Of a stretch of 44,225 nucleotides of DNA, positions 16,701 to 23,975 are shown in pieces. The position numbers and the translations under genes were made by a program. The stretch lies in NCBI GenBank assembly GCA_027451285.1, contig DAIDJP010000014.1, forward strand, positions 1 to 44,225, in the 5' to 3' direction. The notes below the pieces were generated by a model. It worked only from the letters and a program-made list of their open reading frames with translations. It had not been told where the DNA came from and made no database searches. Within the stretch, counting starts at the first letter, position 1; every line of letters starts with the position of its first letter. Source of the DNA: Acidimicrobiaceae bacterium. Its GTDB lineage: Bacteria > Actinomycetota > Acidimicrobiia > Acidimicrobiales > RAAP-2.

Positions 16701-17289
16701 CACCTTCATCTCCGACCACCCGCTCTACGCCGTGGAGTCGGCGCTCGCGGCCAAGACCGACGGGACCATCGTCGCCGTGCGCGAACGCGCCGAGGACCTC
16801 GCGCGACTCGGGCGGCCCGTGACCGTCGGTGGCCTGCTGAGCGAGGTCCAGATCCGCACCACCAAGTCGGGTCAGCAGTACGCGCGCGTCGTGCTCGAGG
16901 ACCTCGGCGGGGCGATGGAGATCATCTTCTCGGCGCGAAAGTTCCAGGAGTGCAGCGGCTTCCTCGCCAAGGACAACGTCGTCCTGATCAAGGGTCGACT
17001 CGATCACCGCGACGACGAGGTGCGCTTCAGCGCGATGGACGTGACCCAGCTGCGCGCGGCGCGACTGGACGAAGAACTGCGCCTGACCCTTCGCCCCGAG
17101 GATCTCACTGCGGGCACGATCGCCACCCTGCGCGAGATCCTGGTGCGCTATCCGGGCCCCTCGCCGGTCATCGTCGAGACCGGAACGTCGGGAAAAGCCT
17201 TTAAATTGGGGCCCGAATTCAACGTGAACATTGCGGGCGTCGTGGGGGATCTACGTAGCGAATTCGGGCGAAACGTCATCAAGGCCTAG
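13729..17289 (+). CDS. dnaE: DnaE, DNA polymerase III alpha subunit (replicative)
   Basis: 1186 residues, normal for DnaE1. The N-terminal PHP domain has HLHNHSEYS and ITDHGN with metal-binding His residues. The C-family polymerase core shows GPGRGSAAG and PDIDMDFDER with catalytic Asp residues, followed by the fingers and a helix-hairpin-helix region (RRTMESLIKAGAFD). A C-terminal OB domain starts near VTVGGLLSEVQIRTTKSG. A GTG at 13726 directly precedes the chosen ATG and is equally possible. Intact PHP histidines suggest a functional metal site, which in actinobacterial DnaE1 can provide proofreading; here that is inference. A long open frame on the opposite strand is an artefact of codon bias. 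Confidence 0.96.
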   Translation: MGEGFVHLHNHSEYSMLDGAARIEEMVLAAKADGQNAIAITDHGNLYGIIDFYQSARKHGLTPILGLEAYMAASSRFDRPPRRGKIDDTGGETEGGQKLYHHLTLLAETNEGYRNLRELSSMAYLEGYYYKPRVDWELLERYGKGLIATSGCLGGVVLQALVRDDYDKARDLAARLQGIFGRENFFIELQDHGLAEQTRTNPQLVRIARELDAPLLATNDLHYVRHGDAEMHDALLCIGTGSLVADPDRFRFASDQHYLKSAAEMRYLFRELPEACDNTLAIAERVDVTIEFDNDALPEYPIPPEFAGATHKEGANALLRELATRGARERYGDVLSREVLDRLDYELGVIADMGFSDYFLVVWDLIRHARERGIRVGPGRGSAAGCCVAYCLRIVDLDPIRYGLIFERFLNPGRKQMPDIDMDFDERYRGDMIRYAAERYGSDHVAQIVTFSTIKARAAVRDAARVLGYPPQLGDKIAKAMPPLVMGQDLPLEACFSPMAGYEGRYAEAAELRSLYASDPEVTHVIDVAKGFVDKRRQDGIHAAAVVITKEPVLEYVPVQRKAGANGSIDDAPIVTQYEATAIEKLGLLKMDFLGLRNLAIIERTLEHIRRRHGVEVDIDHVPLDDPKVYAMLQRGDSIGLFQLEGDKMRQLMRRLAPTSFDDIAALVALYRPGPLSENVHNDYADRKNHRQDVSFDHPDLKEILGETYGLMIYQEDIMRVATKIAGFSMTEADDLRKACSKKIREMIQAQRAKFVEGAEREGYGHALGEAIFNKIEPFADYAFNKSHAYGYALIAYQNAWLKANYPVEYMAALLTSFRDDKDKAAIYLNEARQMGITVGVPDINHSDADYSPSPTQDQTILFGLAAVRNVGESLVEKIVAERDAGGPFTSIYDFVRRVDPVVLNRRTMESLIKAGAFDAMGLPRQGLLLRIDEIVEVTMARRRDLALGISTLFAFGDGDGRDDWEGTEIPVSDLEFDSSVKLDFEREMLGTFISDHPLYAVESALAAKTDGTIVAVRERAEDLARLGRPVTVGGLLSEVQIRTTKSGQQYARVVLEDLGGAMEIIFSARKFQECSGFLAKDNVVLIKGRLDHRDDEVRFSAMDVTQLRAARLDEELRLTLRPEDLTAGTIATLREILVRYPGPSPVIVETGTSGKAFKLGPEFNVNIAGVVGDLRSEFGRNVIKA

Positions 17290-17317
17290 CCCAGATTGCC
17301 GGGGTCGCCACGTCCCG

Positions 17318-17323
17318 TAGAAT
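17318..17323 (+). promoter_or_regulatory. Promoter with near-leaderless spacing for the 17331 gene
   Basis: TAGAAT lies 7 nt before ATG 17331, and TTGCCG (17296-17301) is 16 bp upstream of it, one of the few members of the set with a recognisable -35. An in-frame ATG at 17322 falls inside the -10 box and is therefore unlikely to be the start. Confidence 0.5.
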
Positions 17324-17330
17324 GGGACCT

Positions 17331-18002
17331 ATGGCAATGACCGTCACCACGAAGGACACCACCGCCCTCAGCGACGCGGAACTCGCCGAAATGGCCGACC
17401 TCTGCGTCGACCGTGAGCCCAACTTTGACATCGGCTTCCTCTCCAAGCAGCGCGAGGAGTGGGTGCTCGTGACGTGCGCGCGTGAGGGGAGCAAGTTGCG
17501 CGGCTACTCCTTCGGAACGCTCGAGCGCATCGGGGGCACGCCGTCGCTGCTGCTGGGCTTGTTGCTTGTCGAGCGCAACGCGAAGAGCGACCAGACCTTG
17601 AAGGCCATCTTGCACGATCAGTTTCGTCGGGCGCTGCTCGCCTTTCCCGACGAGGACGTCCTCCTCGGCGCCCGCCTCACCGCTCCCGACGGTTTTCGCG
17701 CGTTCCTCGGTCTCGAGGACATCGTGCCGCGCAAGGGATACCGCCCGACCGGTGAAGACCGCGCGTGGGGCCGACGCCTGGCCAAGCGCTTCGGCGCGGA
17801 GAAGGCGATCGACGACCAGACGTTCGTGATGACCGTGCCGGCGGGTCCCGTGGGCTGCTTGGACTACGTGGCCGCGAAGGGCGTGATTCCCGAGGGCGCC
17901 TCTGAGTTCTTCGAGGGCCTCGAGCCGGACAAGGGCCAGCGGCTTGTGGTCTTCGGCTGGGCTATGGCCGAGGCGCTCGCCTCGGGCAAGCTGCCGCGCT
18001 AG
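17331..18002 (+). CDS. Uncharacterised protein, possibly with a GNAT-like fold
   Basis: 223 residues that I do not recognise by motif. The arrangement GYSFGTLERI, SLLLGLLLVERN, a helix LKAILHDQFRRALLAF, VLLGARL and PDGFRAFLGLEDIVPRKGYRP alternates strands and helices as in GNAT acetyltransferases, but the acetyl-CoA loop (Q/R-x-x-G-x-G/A) is not visible, so this is a weak suggestion. No signal peptide or membrane helix. The start ATG 17331 follows a TAGAAT box by 7 nt. The stop abuts the stop of the convergent gene at 18003 with no base between. Confidence 0.7.
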   Translation: MAMTVTTKDTTALSDAELAEMADLCVDREPNFDIGFLSKQREEWVLVTCAREGSKLRGYSFGTLERIGGTPSLLLGLLLVERNAKSDQTLKAILHDQFRRALLAFPDEDVLLGARLTAPDGFRAFLGLEDIVPRKGYRPTGEDRAWGRRLAKRFGAEKAIDDQTFVMTVPAGPVGCLDYVAAKGVIPEGASEFFEGLEPDKGQRLVVFGWAMAEALASGKLPR

Positions 18003-18722
18003 TCAATTGCGCGGCAAGAGGCCGGTGCAGCTCTTGTAGCAGTGCCCATCGATGGGCGACGACAAGGTCGTGAGCACGTAGGTCGGTCGAAATCCCAGCG
18101 CCGTGCTGAGGTCCTTGCCCGCGAGGGACGTGCGCCGGGTCGCCTCCATCGTGCGAATCGCGTGAGTGTCCTCACACAGCAGCCAGACGTCGTCGCCGAA
18201 CCAGCCGAAGCGCACCCACGTCGAGCCGTCTTCGATGCGTCGCAGAAGTTGGGGTCCGCGATCGGCCGCGATGAGGGCGACACTGGGCCGCTCGCCGCGA
18301 AACTCCCAGTAGGGCGCGCTCGGGCCGCGAAAGCCGAAGAGCGGACCGTCGGAGGGGGTGGACAGCTCCTCGAGCCACTTACGCACTCGACGACCGTGGT
18401 AGGTGCCCAGACGACGGGGCAGGTCGGCCAGGCTGACCGCTTCGGGTTGGGCGAGGTCGGTTCGTCCGATGTCCTCGGCCAGTTGACCCTCGACGACATC
18501 GAAGGCGACGAGGTCGGTCTCGAGGTCCTCGGGCCAGGGGATGCGCCAGCGCACGATGGTCTGCGACGCGAGGTCCACGACGGTCGTCGACTCGTTCGTC
18601 GAACCCAGCACGAGTCCGAACATGGTCGAGCCCGGTGTCAGGTCGACGGTGGGGTAGTGGGGCATCCGTTCGACGAGTTGACGTATGGCCCGGGCCGCCG
18701 GGTCTCGCGAGAAGAGCGCCAT
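18003..18722 (-). CDS. Uncharacterised protein encoded with a YyaL-type gene
   Basis: 239 residues, not recognised. It begins MALFSRDPAARAIRQLVERMPHYP, is rich in Trp and charged residues (IVRWRIPWPEDLE; TWVRFGWFGDDVWLL), and ends with a short Cys motif HCYKSCTGLLPRN. No membrane helix or signal peptide is seen. The ATG (18722) overlaps the stop of the upstream yyaL-like gene by one base, so the two are co-transcribed and probably coupled. The open frame runs further upstream, but that segment lies inside the yyaL-like gene. The C-terminal Cys pair might serve redox or metal binding; this is only a guess. Confidence 0.72.
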   Translation of the reverse strand: MALFSRDPAARAIRQLVERMPHYPTVDLTPGSTMFGLVLGSTNESTTVVDLASQTIVRWRIPWPEDLETDLVAFDVVEGQLAEDIGRTDLAQPEAVSLADLPRRLGTYHGRRVRKWLEELSTPSDGPLFGFRGPSAPYWEFRGERPSVALIAADRGPQLLRRIEDGSTWVRFGWFGDDVWLLCEDTHAIRTMEATRRTSLAGKDLSTALGFRPTYVLTTLSSPIDGHCYKSCTGLLPRN

Positions 18723-20719
18723 CAGTCGCCCAACTCCTCCAGTTGTGTTCTCAGGTCGGCGACGGTTCGCACCGGCAGCAGGCACGCGCCCCCGCGACAG
18801 ACGTAGGCCGCGCCCGGCACGCGCCCCTCGAGGAGGGGTGACGAATTGGAGCCGGAGATCACGACGCTGCGGGGCACGACAGTCAATCGTACGTGCTCGA
18901 GTAGAGCGTTTGGCGGGCCGGGGACGACGATCTCCACACCTTCGAGCGCGAAGCGCGCCGCCATGACGAGATCGGCCACCGCGCGCGGGTGCTGACTGAT
19001 CAGCGTCGCGCCGAGGGTGACAAGTCGCTGGGCGACGGCCTTGCGATCGGGGTCGGCGTCGATCAGCGCCAGGCGCGCGAGGGCGCGCGTGGCGGTGGCG
19101 TGACCCGAGGGTCCGGCCCCGTCGAAGATCTCCTTGGGGCGCGCGAGCAGGTCCGTGGCGAGGTCGCTCGAAGTGAAGACGCCGGCGCCGCGCTGGGGGT
19201 TCTGAGCGGTCGGCACCTCGCCGTCCCAGTAGTGGGCGAGGAGGTAGTCGGCCGCATCTCGCGCGCGCTGGAGCCAGAGGTCGTCGCCGGTCGACTCGAA
19301 CGCGTCGAGGAGGGCGTCGGCGAAGGCCGCCACGTCGGCGAGCGTCGCGTTGACGTTGCGGTGTTGGGTGCGATAGAACACGCCGCTCGCGGCGTGGCTC
19401 GCGCCGAGGCGCTCGAGCAGATCGAGTGCGACGTCACGAAACGTCGTGTCGCGCATGTCCAGGCACGCCGAGGCGAACTGGGCGTTCCACTCCAAGATGA
19501 CCTTGTCGTCGCGCTGGGGCTGAACCCGCTGGGCGCGCGCGGTGCGCAACGCTTCAAACGCATCGGCGAGCTCGCGCGGCGTGGTGAAGGGCTCGTTCGC
19601 ACCGAGACGCGGGACCGAGCGCCCCTCCAGGTCGCCGGCCGTGGTGATCGTCCACCGTTCGAGTGCGCGCTCGAGATCCGCGCTGCGCCCGTACGCGCGC
19701 AGCGCGTCGGCAACCTCGTCGGGGGTCCACGTGACGTGGCCACCCTCGAGTCCGGCCGCGTCGGCGTCGAGCGACGCGGCGTATCCGTCGGCCACGGCGA
19801 GTTGGTCGAGGACAAAGTCCAACGTGGACGTGGCGACCTCGCGCCAGTCCTCTCGCGCGTAACGGCGCGCGGCGCTCGTGTAAGTTCGCGCGAGGAGAGC
19901 CTGGTCGATGAGCATCTTCTCGAAGTGCGGCACGTGCCACTCACGGTCCACGCAGTAGCGCGCGAAGCCGCCGCCGATGTGGTCGTAGAGGCCGCGACGC
20001 GCCATCGCGTCCAGCGTGAGCGTCACGGCGTGCGACGCCGTGGCGTCGGCGTCGATCAGGGCCTCGAGCAGACCCGGGTGGGGGAACTTGGGGGCGCCGG
20101 AGAATCCGCCGTCCGGGTCGAGGGTCTCGAGGAGTTCATCGCGCAGTCGTTCTCGCGCGGCGTCCAGGTCGAGGTCGCCCTCGTGGGCGACCAGGTGGTC
20201 GACGAAGGCGACCTCGCGTACGAGGGCCTCGCCGAGCTCCGAGGCCTGTTCGACGACGGCGTCTCGCTGGACCTGCCAAGCGTTGGCGAGGGCACGCAAT
20301 AGACGGGGGAAGCCGACCTGGTTGGGCCGATCGTTGGGCGGGAAGTACGTTCCGGTGAAGAAGGGTCGGCCGTCGGGCAGCATGAAGACCGACATCGGCC
20401 ATCCGCCGTGACCGCTCGAGAGCTGGGTGGCGGTCATGTAGAGCGTGTCGACGTCAGGGCGCTCCTCGCGGTCCACCTTGATCGGCACGAAGTGCTCGTT
20501 GAGCAGCGCCGCTGTCTCGTCGTTCTCGAAGGACTCGTGGGCCATCACGTGACACCAGTGGCAGGCCGCGTAGCCCACGGAGAGGAAGATCGGCCGATCG
20601 CTCGAGCGGGCCAGTTCCAGGGCGTCCTCACCCCAGGACCACCACTCAACGGGGTTGTCGGCGTGATCGCGAAGGTAGGGTGAGCCGAGTTGTTCCTTGA
20701 CGTCACGAAGTCGTGGCAC
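18722..20719 (-). CDS. YyaL/SSP411 (DUF255) thioredoxin-domain protein
   Basis: 665 residues. The N-terminal domain has the family pattern HADNPVEWWSWGEDAL, then GYAACHWCHVMAHESFEN with a CxxC at Cys53/Cys56, VKVDREERPDVD-like sequence (IKVDREERPDVDTLYM) and GGWPMSVFMLPDGRPF. The rest is an alpha/alpha-barrel region (NAQFASACLDM, YWDGEVPTAQNPQRGAG), as in the YyaL/spermatogenesis-associated protein 20 family, whose biochemical role is not settled. The start is GTG 20719, with TAATGT 6 nt upstream and no ribosome site, again a leaderless layout. A palindrome lies upstream between it and the divergent oxidoreductase gene. Confidence 0.9.
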   Translation of the reverse strand: MPRLRDVKEQLGSPYLRDHADNPVEWWSWGEDALELARSSDRPIFLSVGYAACHWCHVMAHESFENDETAALLNEHFVPIKVDREERPDVDTLYMTATQLSSGHGGWPMSVFMLPDGRPFFTGTYFPPNDRPNQVGFPRLLRALANAWQVQRDAVVEQASELGEALVREVAFVDHLVAHEGDLDLDAARERLRDELLETLDPDGGFSGAPKFPHPGLLEALIDADATASHAVTLTLDAMARRGLYDHIGGGFARYCVDREWHVPHFEKMLIDQALLARTYTSAARRYAREDWREVATSTLDFVLDQLAVADGYAASLDADAAGLEGGHVTWTPDEVADALRAYGRSADLERALERWTITTAGDLEGRSVPRLGANEPFTTPRELADAFEALRTARAQRVQPQRDDKVILEWNAQFASACLDMRDTTFRDVALDLLERLGASHAASGVFYRTQHRNVNATLADVAAFADALLDAFESTGDDLWLQRARDAADYLLAHYWDGEVPTAQNPQRGAGVFTSSDLATDLLARPKEIFDGAGPSGHATATRALARLALIDADPDRKAVAQRLVTLGATLISQHPRAVADLVMAARFALEGVEIVVPGPPNALLEHVRLTVVPRSVVISGSNSSPLLEGRVPGAAYVCRGGACLLPVRTVADLRTQLEELGD

Positions 20720-20725
20720 GTAGCG

Positions 20726-20731
20726 ACATTA
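20726..20731 (-). promoter_or_regulatory. Candidate -10 box for the yyaL-like gene, leaderless spacing
   Basis: TAATGT on the minus strand, exactly 6 nt before GTG 20719. Confidence 0.5.
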
Positions 20732-20738
20732 GAGGCCG

Positions 20739-20765
20739 CGAGACGTCGTCTCGGACGGCGAGACG
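20739..20765. promoter_or_regulatory. Candidate operator: palindrome plus a third half-site
   Basis: CGAGACG-T-CGTCTCG (20739-20753) is a perfect palindrome with 7-bp arms. The half-site CGAGACG recurs at 20759-20765, 20 bp downstream of the first, about two helical turns. The element sits in the 61-bp gap between the divergent yyaL-like gene and the oxidoreductase, covering the expected -35 region of the former. Binding factor unknown. Confidence 0.45.
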
Positions 20766-20780
20766 ATAACGGAGGCGGGC

Positions 20781-21740
20781 ATGTCCACGGCACTGCGATG
20801 GGGCATCATCGGCACGGGGCGCATCGCGCGCACCTTCGCGAGCGACCTGTCCTTCATCGACGACGGCACCGTCGCCGCGGTGGGATCACGCACCCTTGAC
20901 GCGGCGCAGCAATTCGCCGTCGACTTCGACATCGACGCCGCCTACGGTTCCTACGAGGAGCTCGTCGAGGACCCCGGCATCGACGCCGTCTACGTGGCGA
21001 CGCCGCATCCGATGCACTACGCCAACGCCCGCCTGGCCCTCGAGGCGGGTAAGCCGGTACTCGTCGAAAAGGCCTTCACGATGACCGTTGACGAAGCGGT
21101 CGACTTGGTGGCGATCGCGCGCCAGCGGGGCCTGTTCTTGATGGAGGCGATGTGGACGCGATTCCTGCCCCATATCGAATCCCTGCGCGAGATCGTGCGT
21201 TCCGGCGAGCTCGGTGAGATCGTTGAGGTCATCGCTGATCACGGCAAGTGGTTCGAGAAGGATCCGACCTCGCGACTCTTTGCGCCCGAGCTCGGTGGCA
21301 GCGCGATGCTGGACCTCGGGGTCTATCCCGTGTCCTTCGCCTCGATGATCCTGGGCACTCCCAACCGGGTCGTCGCGATGGTGACGCCGGCCTTTAGTGG
21401 GGTGGACGCGACCGCGTCTGCGGTGTTGGGATACGACACCGGGGCCCAGGCCATCGTCACCTGCACCTCGTCGGCGCGAAGCGCCACCCGCGCGAGCGTG
21501 GTGGGAACGCTGGGGCGCGTCGAGATCGAGGGCGACTTCTACGCGCCGTCCTCGCTGGGCGTCATCCCTCGCTTGGGGGATCCGCGTCGCATGGATTTCG
21601 TGACGCAAGGACGCGGTCTGCAGTACCAGGCGAGCCACGTCGCCTCACTCATCGCGGCGGGGCGCACCGAGAGCGACGTCATGCCCCTCAATGAGTCCAT
21701 CGCCATTATGGGCACGATGCGGCGAATCATCGAATCCTGA
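20781..21740 (+). CDS. Gfo/Idh/MocA-family NAD(P)-dependent oxidoreductase
   Basis: 319 residues. The Rossmann start RWGIIGTGRIARTFA binds NAD(P), with VGSRTLDAAQ, VYVATPHPMHYANA and GKPVLVEKAFTMTVDEA giving the family's EKP-like motif (here EKA). The C-terminal alpha/beta domain has MEAMWTRFLPH and GGSAMLDLGVYPVSFA. Such enzymes act on sugars, inositols or related polyols; the substrate cannot be read here. A sugar ABC transporter follows downstream, so a role in using the imported sugar is plausible, but hairpins and 158 bp separate them. GGAGG (20771-20775) precedes the ATG. Confidence 0.9.
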   Translation: MSTALRWGIIGTGRIARTFASDLSFIDDGTVAAVGSRTLDAAQQFAVDFDIDAAYGSYEELVEDPGIDAVYVATPHPMHYANARLALEAGKPVLVEKAFTMTVDEAVDLVAIARQRGLFLMEAMWTRFLPHIESLREIVRSGELGEIVEVIADHGKWFEKDPTSRLFAPELGGSAMLDLGVYPVSFASMILGTPNRVVAMVTPAFSGVDATASAVLGYDTGAQAIVTCTSSARSATRASVVGTLGRVEIEGDFYAPSSLGVIPRLGDPRRMDFVTQGRGLQYQASHVASLIAAGRTESDVMPLNESIAIMGTMRRIIES

Positions 21741-21741
21741 C

Positions 21742-21793
21742 CTCGGTCGCCGGGAGTCGCGTCCCGAGACAGGTGCGCCCGTGCGTCGGGCAC
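21742..21793 (+). terminator. Two tandem stem-loops after the oxidoreductase gene
   Basis: CGGGA-GTCGCG-TCCCG (21751-21766), with an alternative outer pairing CTCGG/CCGAG, begins 10 bases after the stop. GCCCG-TGCGT-CGGGC (21777-21791) follows. There is no U tract, which is usual for candidate terminators in GC-rich actinobacteria. They would insulate the transporter operon. Confidence 0.4.
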
Positions 21794-21828
21794 TGAAGCG
21801 ACATGCTATTTTCACCAACTGGGCGTTT

Positions 21829-21850
21829 CGTTCACGAAGCGTTCACGAAG
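21829..21850 (+). repeat. Perfect 11-bp tandem repeat, candidate operator of the sugar transporter
   Basis: CGTTCACGAAG occurs twice in tandem (21829-21839 and 21840-21850), about 50 bp upstream of the substrate-binding protein ATG. Each copy contains a short inverted element TTC...GAA and the period is about one helical turn. The location suits a sugar-responsive regulator site. Confidence 0.45.
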
Positions 21851-21864
21851 TGCCAAATACAAAC

Positions 21865-21880
21865 GGTGCCGCGGGGCACC
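21865..21880 (+). promoter_or_regulatory. Stem-loop in the leader of the transporter operon
   Basis: GGTGCC-GCGG-GGCACC forms a 6-bp stem with a 4-base loop, ending 18 nt before the ATG at 21899 and just ahead of the GGGGAG ribosome site. It could affect translation or mRNA stability. No known riboswitch core was recognised. Confidence 0.35.
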
Positions 21881-21898
21881 ACAGAAGGGTTGGGGAGA

Positions 21899-23113
21899 AT
21901 GAATTTTAGAACCGGAAGGGCTCTCGCGTCCGTCGCGCTGGTTGGCAGTTTTGTCGTCGCCATGTTGCCGGACGTGAACAGCGCAGGAGCAGCAACCAAG
22001 ACGGTATCAGCGAGCACGTTCAATACGAGCTTTTCGACGATGAAGTTGCTCAAGGGAATAGTCCAAAAGGGCAAGGGCAGCATCGCCGTTATCCTGCCCG
22101 ACACCGTGACGTCGGCTCGCTACACCGAGTTTGACGCGCCGTACCTCAAGGCCGCCTTCAAGGCCGCGGGTATGACGCCCAAGCAGTACGTGGTGCAGAA
22201 CGCGCAGGGTAGCCCCAGCACGCAGTACACCGACGCCCAGGCCGACATTGCCAAGGGTGCCAAGGTACTGGTCCTGGACCCGCTCGACTCGACGACCGGA
22301 GCCGTGATTGAGGCTTACGCGCGTGCGCGCGGCGTGGCCGTCATCGACTACGACCGTCTGACTCTGGGCGGAGCCCGCAGCTACTACGTCAGCTTCAATA
22401 ACGTCTCGGTGGGCACGCTCATCGGCACTGGTCTGATGAGCTGCATTAGCGCGTGGAACGTGAAGAGCCCCGTTGTCTACGTCATGCGCGGTGCGCCGAC
22501 CGACAACAACGCAACGCTGTTCGCCCAGGGCTACAACGCCGTGCTGGCCAAGGCCGGCGTGAACACGATTGCGGAGAACACGGGTACGTGGACTCCCAGC
22601 GTGGCGCTGACCGACTTCCAGGGCGCCTACACGGCTCACCCGAACATCAACGCGGTGCTGACGCCGAACGATGAGAACGCTGCTCCGATCATCAGCTACC
22701 TGCAGTCCAAGGGCCTCGCCCCCAAGACGATTCCCTTCACGGGTCAGGACGCCACGTTGACGGGCTTCCAGAACATCATCTCGGGCTACCAGTGCGGAAC
22801 CGTCTACAAGCCGATCTGGCTCGAGGCACAGGCCGCGGCCGCGCTCGCGATCTACCTGCGCGCGCACGTCAAGCCGCCGAAGGGCCTCGTGAACGGCACG
22901 TCGAACGACTCGGCCGCCACGATCAACAGCCTGAAGAAGGTTCCGTCGGTTCTGCTGACCGCAACCTGGGTGACCGCGGCGACGGTTGAGAAGACCGTCA
23001 TCAAGGACAAGGTCATCAAGGCGTCGGACCTGTGCACCAAGACGGCACCGACCGTGGAAGGCAAGACAGTCCCGACGTACGCGCAGGACTGCGCCACCTA
23101 CGGCATTAAGTAG
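21899..23113 (+). CDS. Xylose-type sugar ABC transporter, substrate-binding protein
   Basis: 404 residues, a periplasmic-binding-protein type I fold like XylF/RbsB. The N-terminus NFRTGRALASVALVGSFVVAML is a signal peptide with probable cleavage after SAGAA near residue 32; no lipobox Cys is evident, so anchoring is unclear. Family-like segments are SIAVILPDTVTSARYTEFD, VLDPLDSTTGAVIEAYARARGVAVIDYDR, YYVSFNNVSVG and TPNDENAAPIISYLQSKGL. Cys residues at the hinge and C-terminus may form disulfides. ATG 21899 follows GGGGAG; the open frame upstream belongs to the leader. It leads a three-gene transporter operon. Confidence 0.9.
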   Translation: MNFRTGRALASVALVGSFVVAMLPDVNSAGAATKTVSASTFNTSFSTMKLLKGIVQKGKGSIAVILPDTVTSARYTEFDAPYLKAAFKAAGMTPKQYVVQNAQGSPSTQYTDAQADIAKGAKVLVLDPLDSTTGAVIEAYARARGVAVIDYDRLTLGGARSYYVSFNNVSVGTLIGTGLMSCISAWNVKSPVVYVMRGAPTDNNATLFAQGYNAVLAKAGVNTIAENTGTWTPSVALTDFQGAYTAHPNINAVLTPNDENAAPIISYLQSKGLAPKTIPFTGQDATLTGFQNIISGYQCGTVYKPIWLEAQAAAALAIYLRAHVKPPKGLVNGTSNDSAATINSLKKVPSVLLTATWVTAATVEKTVIKDKVIKASDLCTKTAPTVEGKTVPTYAQDCATYGIK

Positions 23114-23119
23114 TCAAAC

Positions 23120-23956
23120 ATGACGAACAACCCCGGGCCATCAGGATCGATGGCGTCCAACAGCGGACCAACATCCCCTGGTGACCCGGGGTTGTCGACG
23201 TCACTGCTGTCCCTGAGGGGAATATCGAAGAACTTCGGCGCGGTTCAGGCCGTTGAGAACATCAACCTCGATATTCCCCCGGGACAGGTGACCGCCCTGA
23301 TGGGTGATAACGGCGCGGGCAAGTCGGTTCTGATCAAGACGATTTCGGGCATCTGGGCGCCCTCGAGCGGTCAGATGTTCTGGAAGGGCCAAGAGGTCCA
23401 CATCCACACGCCGCGCGATTCCGAGCATCTCGGCATCGCCACCGTGTACCAGGACCTCGCCCTGTGCGACAACCTCGACATCGTGCAGAACATGTTCCTC
23501 GGCCACGAAAAGACCAAGGTGGGTCTGCTCGACGAGATCAAGATGGAGTTAACCACCAAGCAGACGTTGGCGGATCTGTCCGTGTCGACGGTCAAGTCGG
23601 TGCGACAGCTCGTGGGGTCTCTCTCTGGTGGCCAGCGCCAGGCCATCGCGGTGGCCCGTGCGGTCATGCGCGACTCCCAGTTGGTCATCATGGACGAGCC
23701 CACCGCGGCCCTGGGTGTGTCGCAGACGGCCCAGGTGCTGAGCCTCATCAAGCGGTTGGCCGAACGCGGCATCGCTGTGCTGGTCATCTCACACAATCTC
23801 AACGACGTCTTCCAGGTGGCCGATCGGGCCGCCGTGATGTACCTCGGGTCCCTGGTTAGTTCCGGGCCCATCTCCAACTACGACACGTCAAGTGCCGTCG
23901 AGCTGATCACCACTGGTGAGTCGAGCCGCGTGCCGCCGACGGTCGTGGCGTCCTAA
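23120..23956 (+). CDS. Sugar ABC transporter, single-domain ATPase
   Basis: 278 residues with one ABC domain: Walker A GDNGAGKSV (about 62-70), Q-loop in YQDLALCDNL, signature SLSGGQRQAIAVARA, Walker B LVIMDEPTAAL and the switch His in VISHNL. The sequence is closest in style to the N-terminal half of XylG/RbsA/MglA, whose usual members have two fused ABC domains of about 500 residues. Here the second half is absent, as in the FrcA-type subgroup, so a homodimer is expected. A 30-residue Pro/Ser/Gly tail precedes the domain. The ATG is 6 nt after the previous stop with no clear ribosome site; ATG 23150 is an alternative. Confidence 0.9.
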   Translation: MTNNPGPSGSMASNSGPTSPGDPGLSTSLLSLRGISKNFGAVQAVENINLDIPPGQVTALMGDNGAGKSVLIKTISGIWAPSSGQMFWKGQEVHIHTPRDSEHLGIATVYQDLALCDNLDIVQNMFLGHEKTKVGLLDEIKMELTTKQTLADLSVSTVKSVRQLVGSLSGGQRQAIAVARAVMRDSQLVIMDEPTAALGVSQTAQVLSLIKRLAERGIAVLVISHNLNDVFQVADRAAVMYLGSLVSSGPISNYDTSSAVELITTGESSRVPPTVVAS

Positions 23957-23975
23957 ACGAACTGAAAGGTCAACC

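Noticed and set aside
21803..21898. Earlier ATG start for the sugar-binding protein
   Set aside because: It would place 32 residues before the signal peptide and include the tandem repeat and hairpin; ATG 21899 has an SD and opens directly into the signal peptide.
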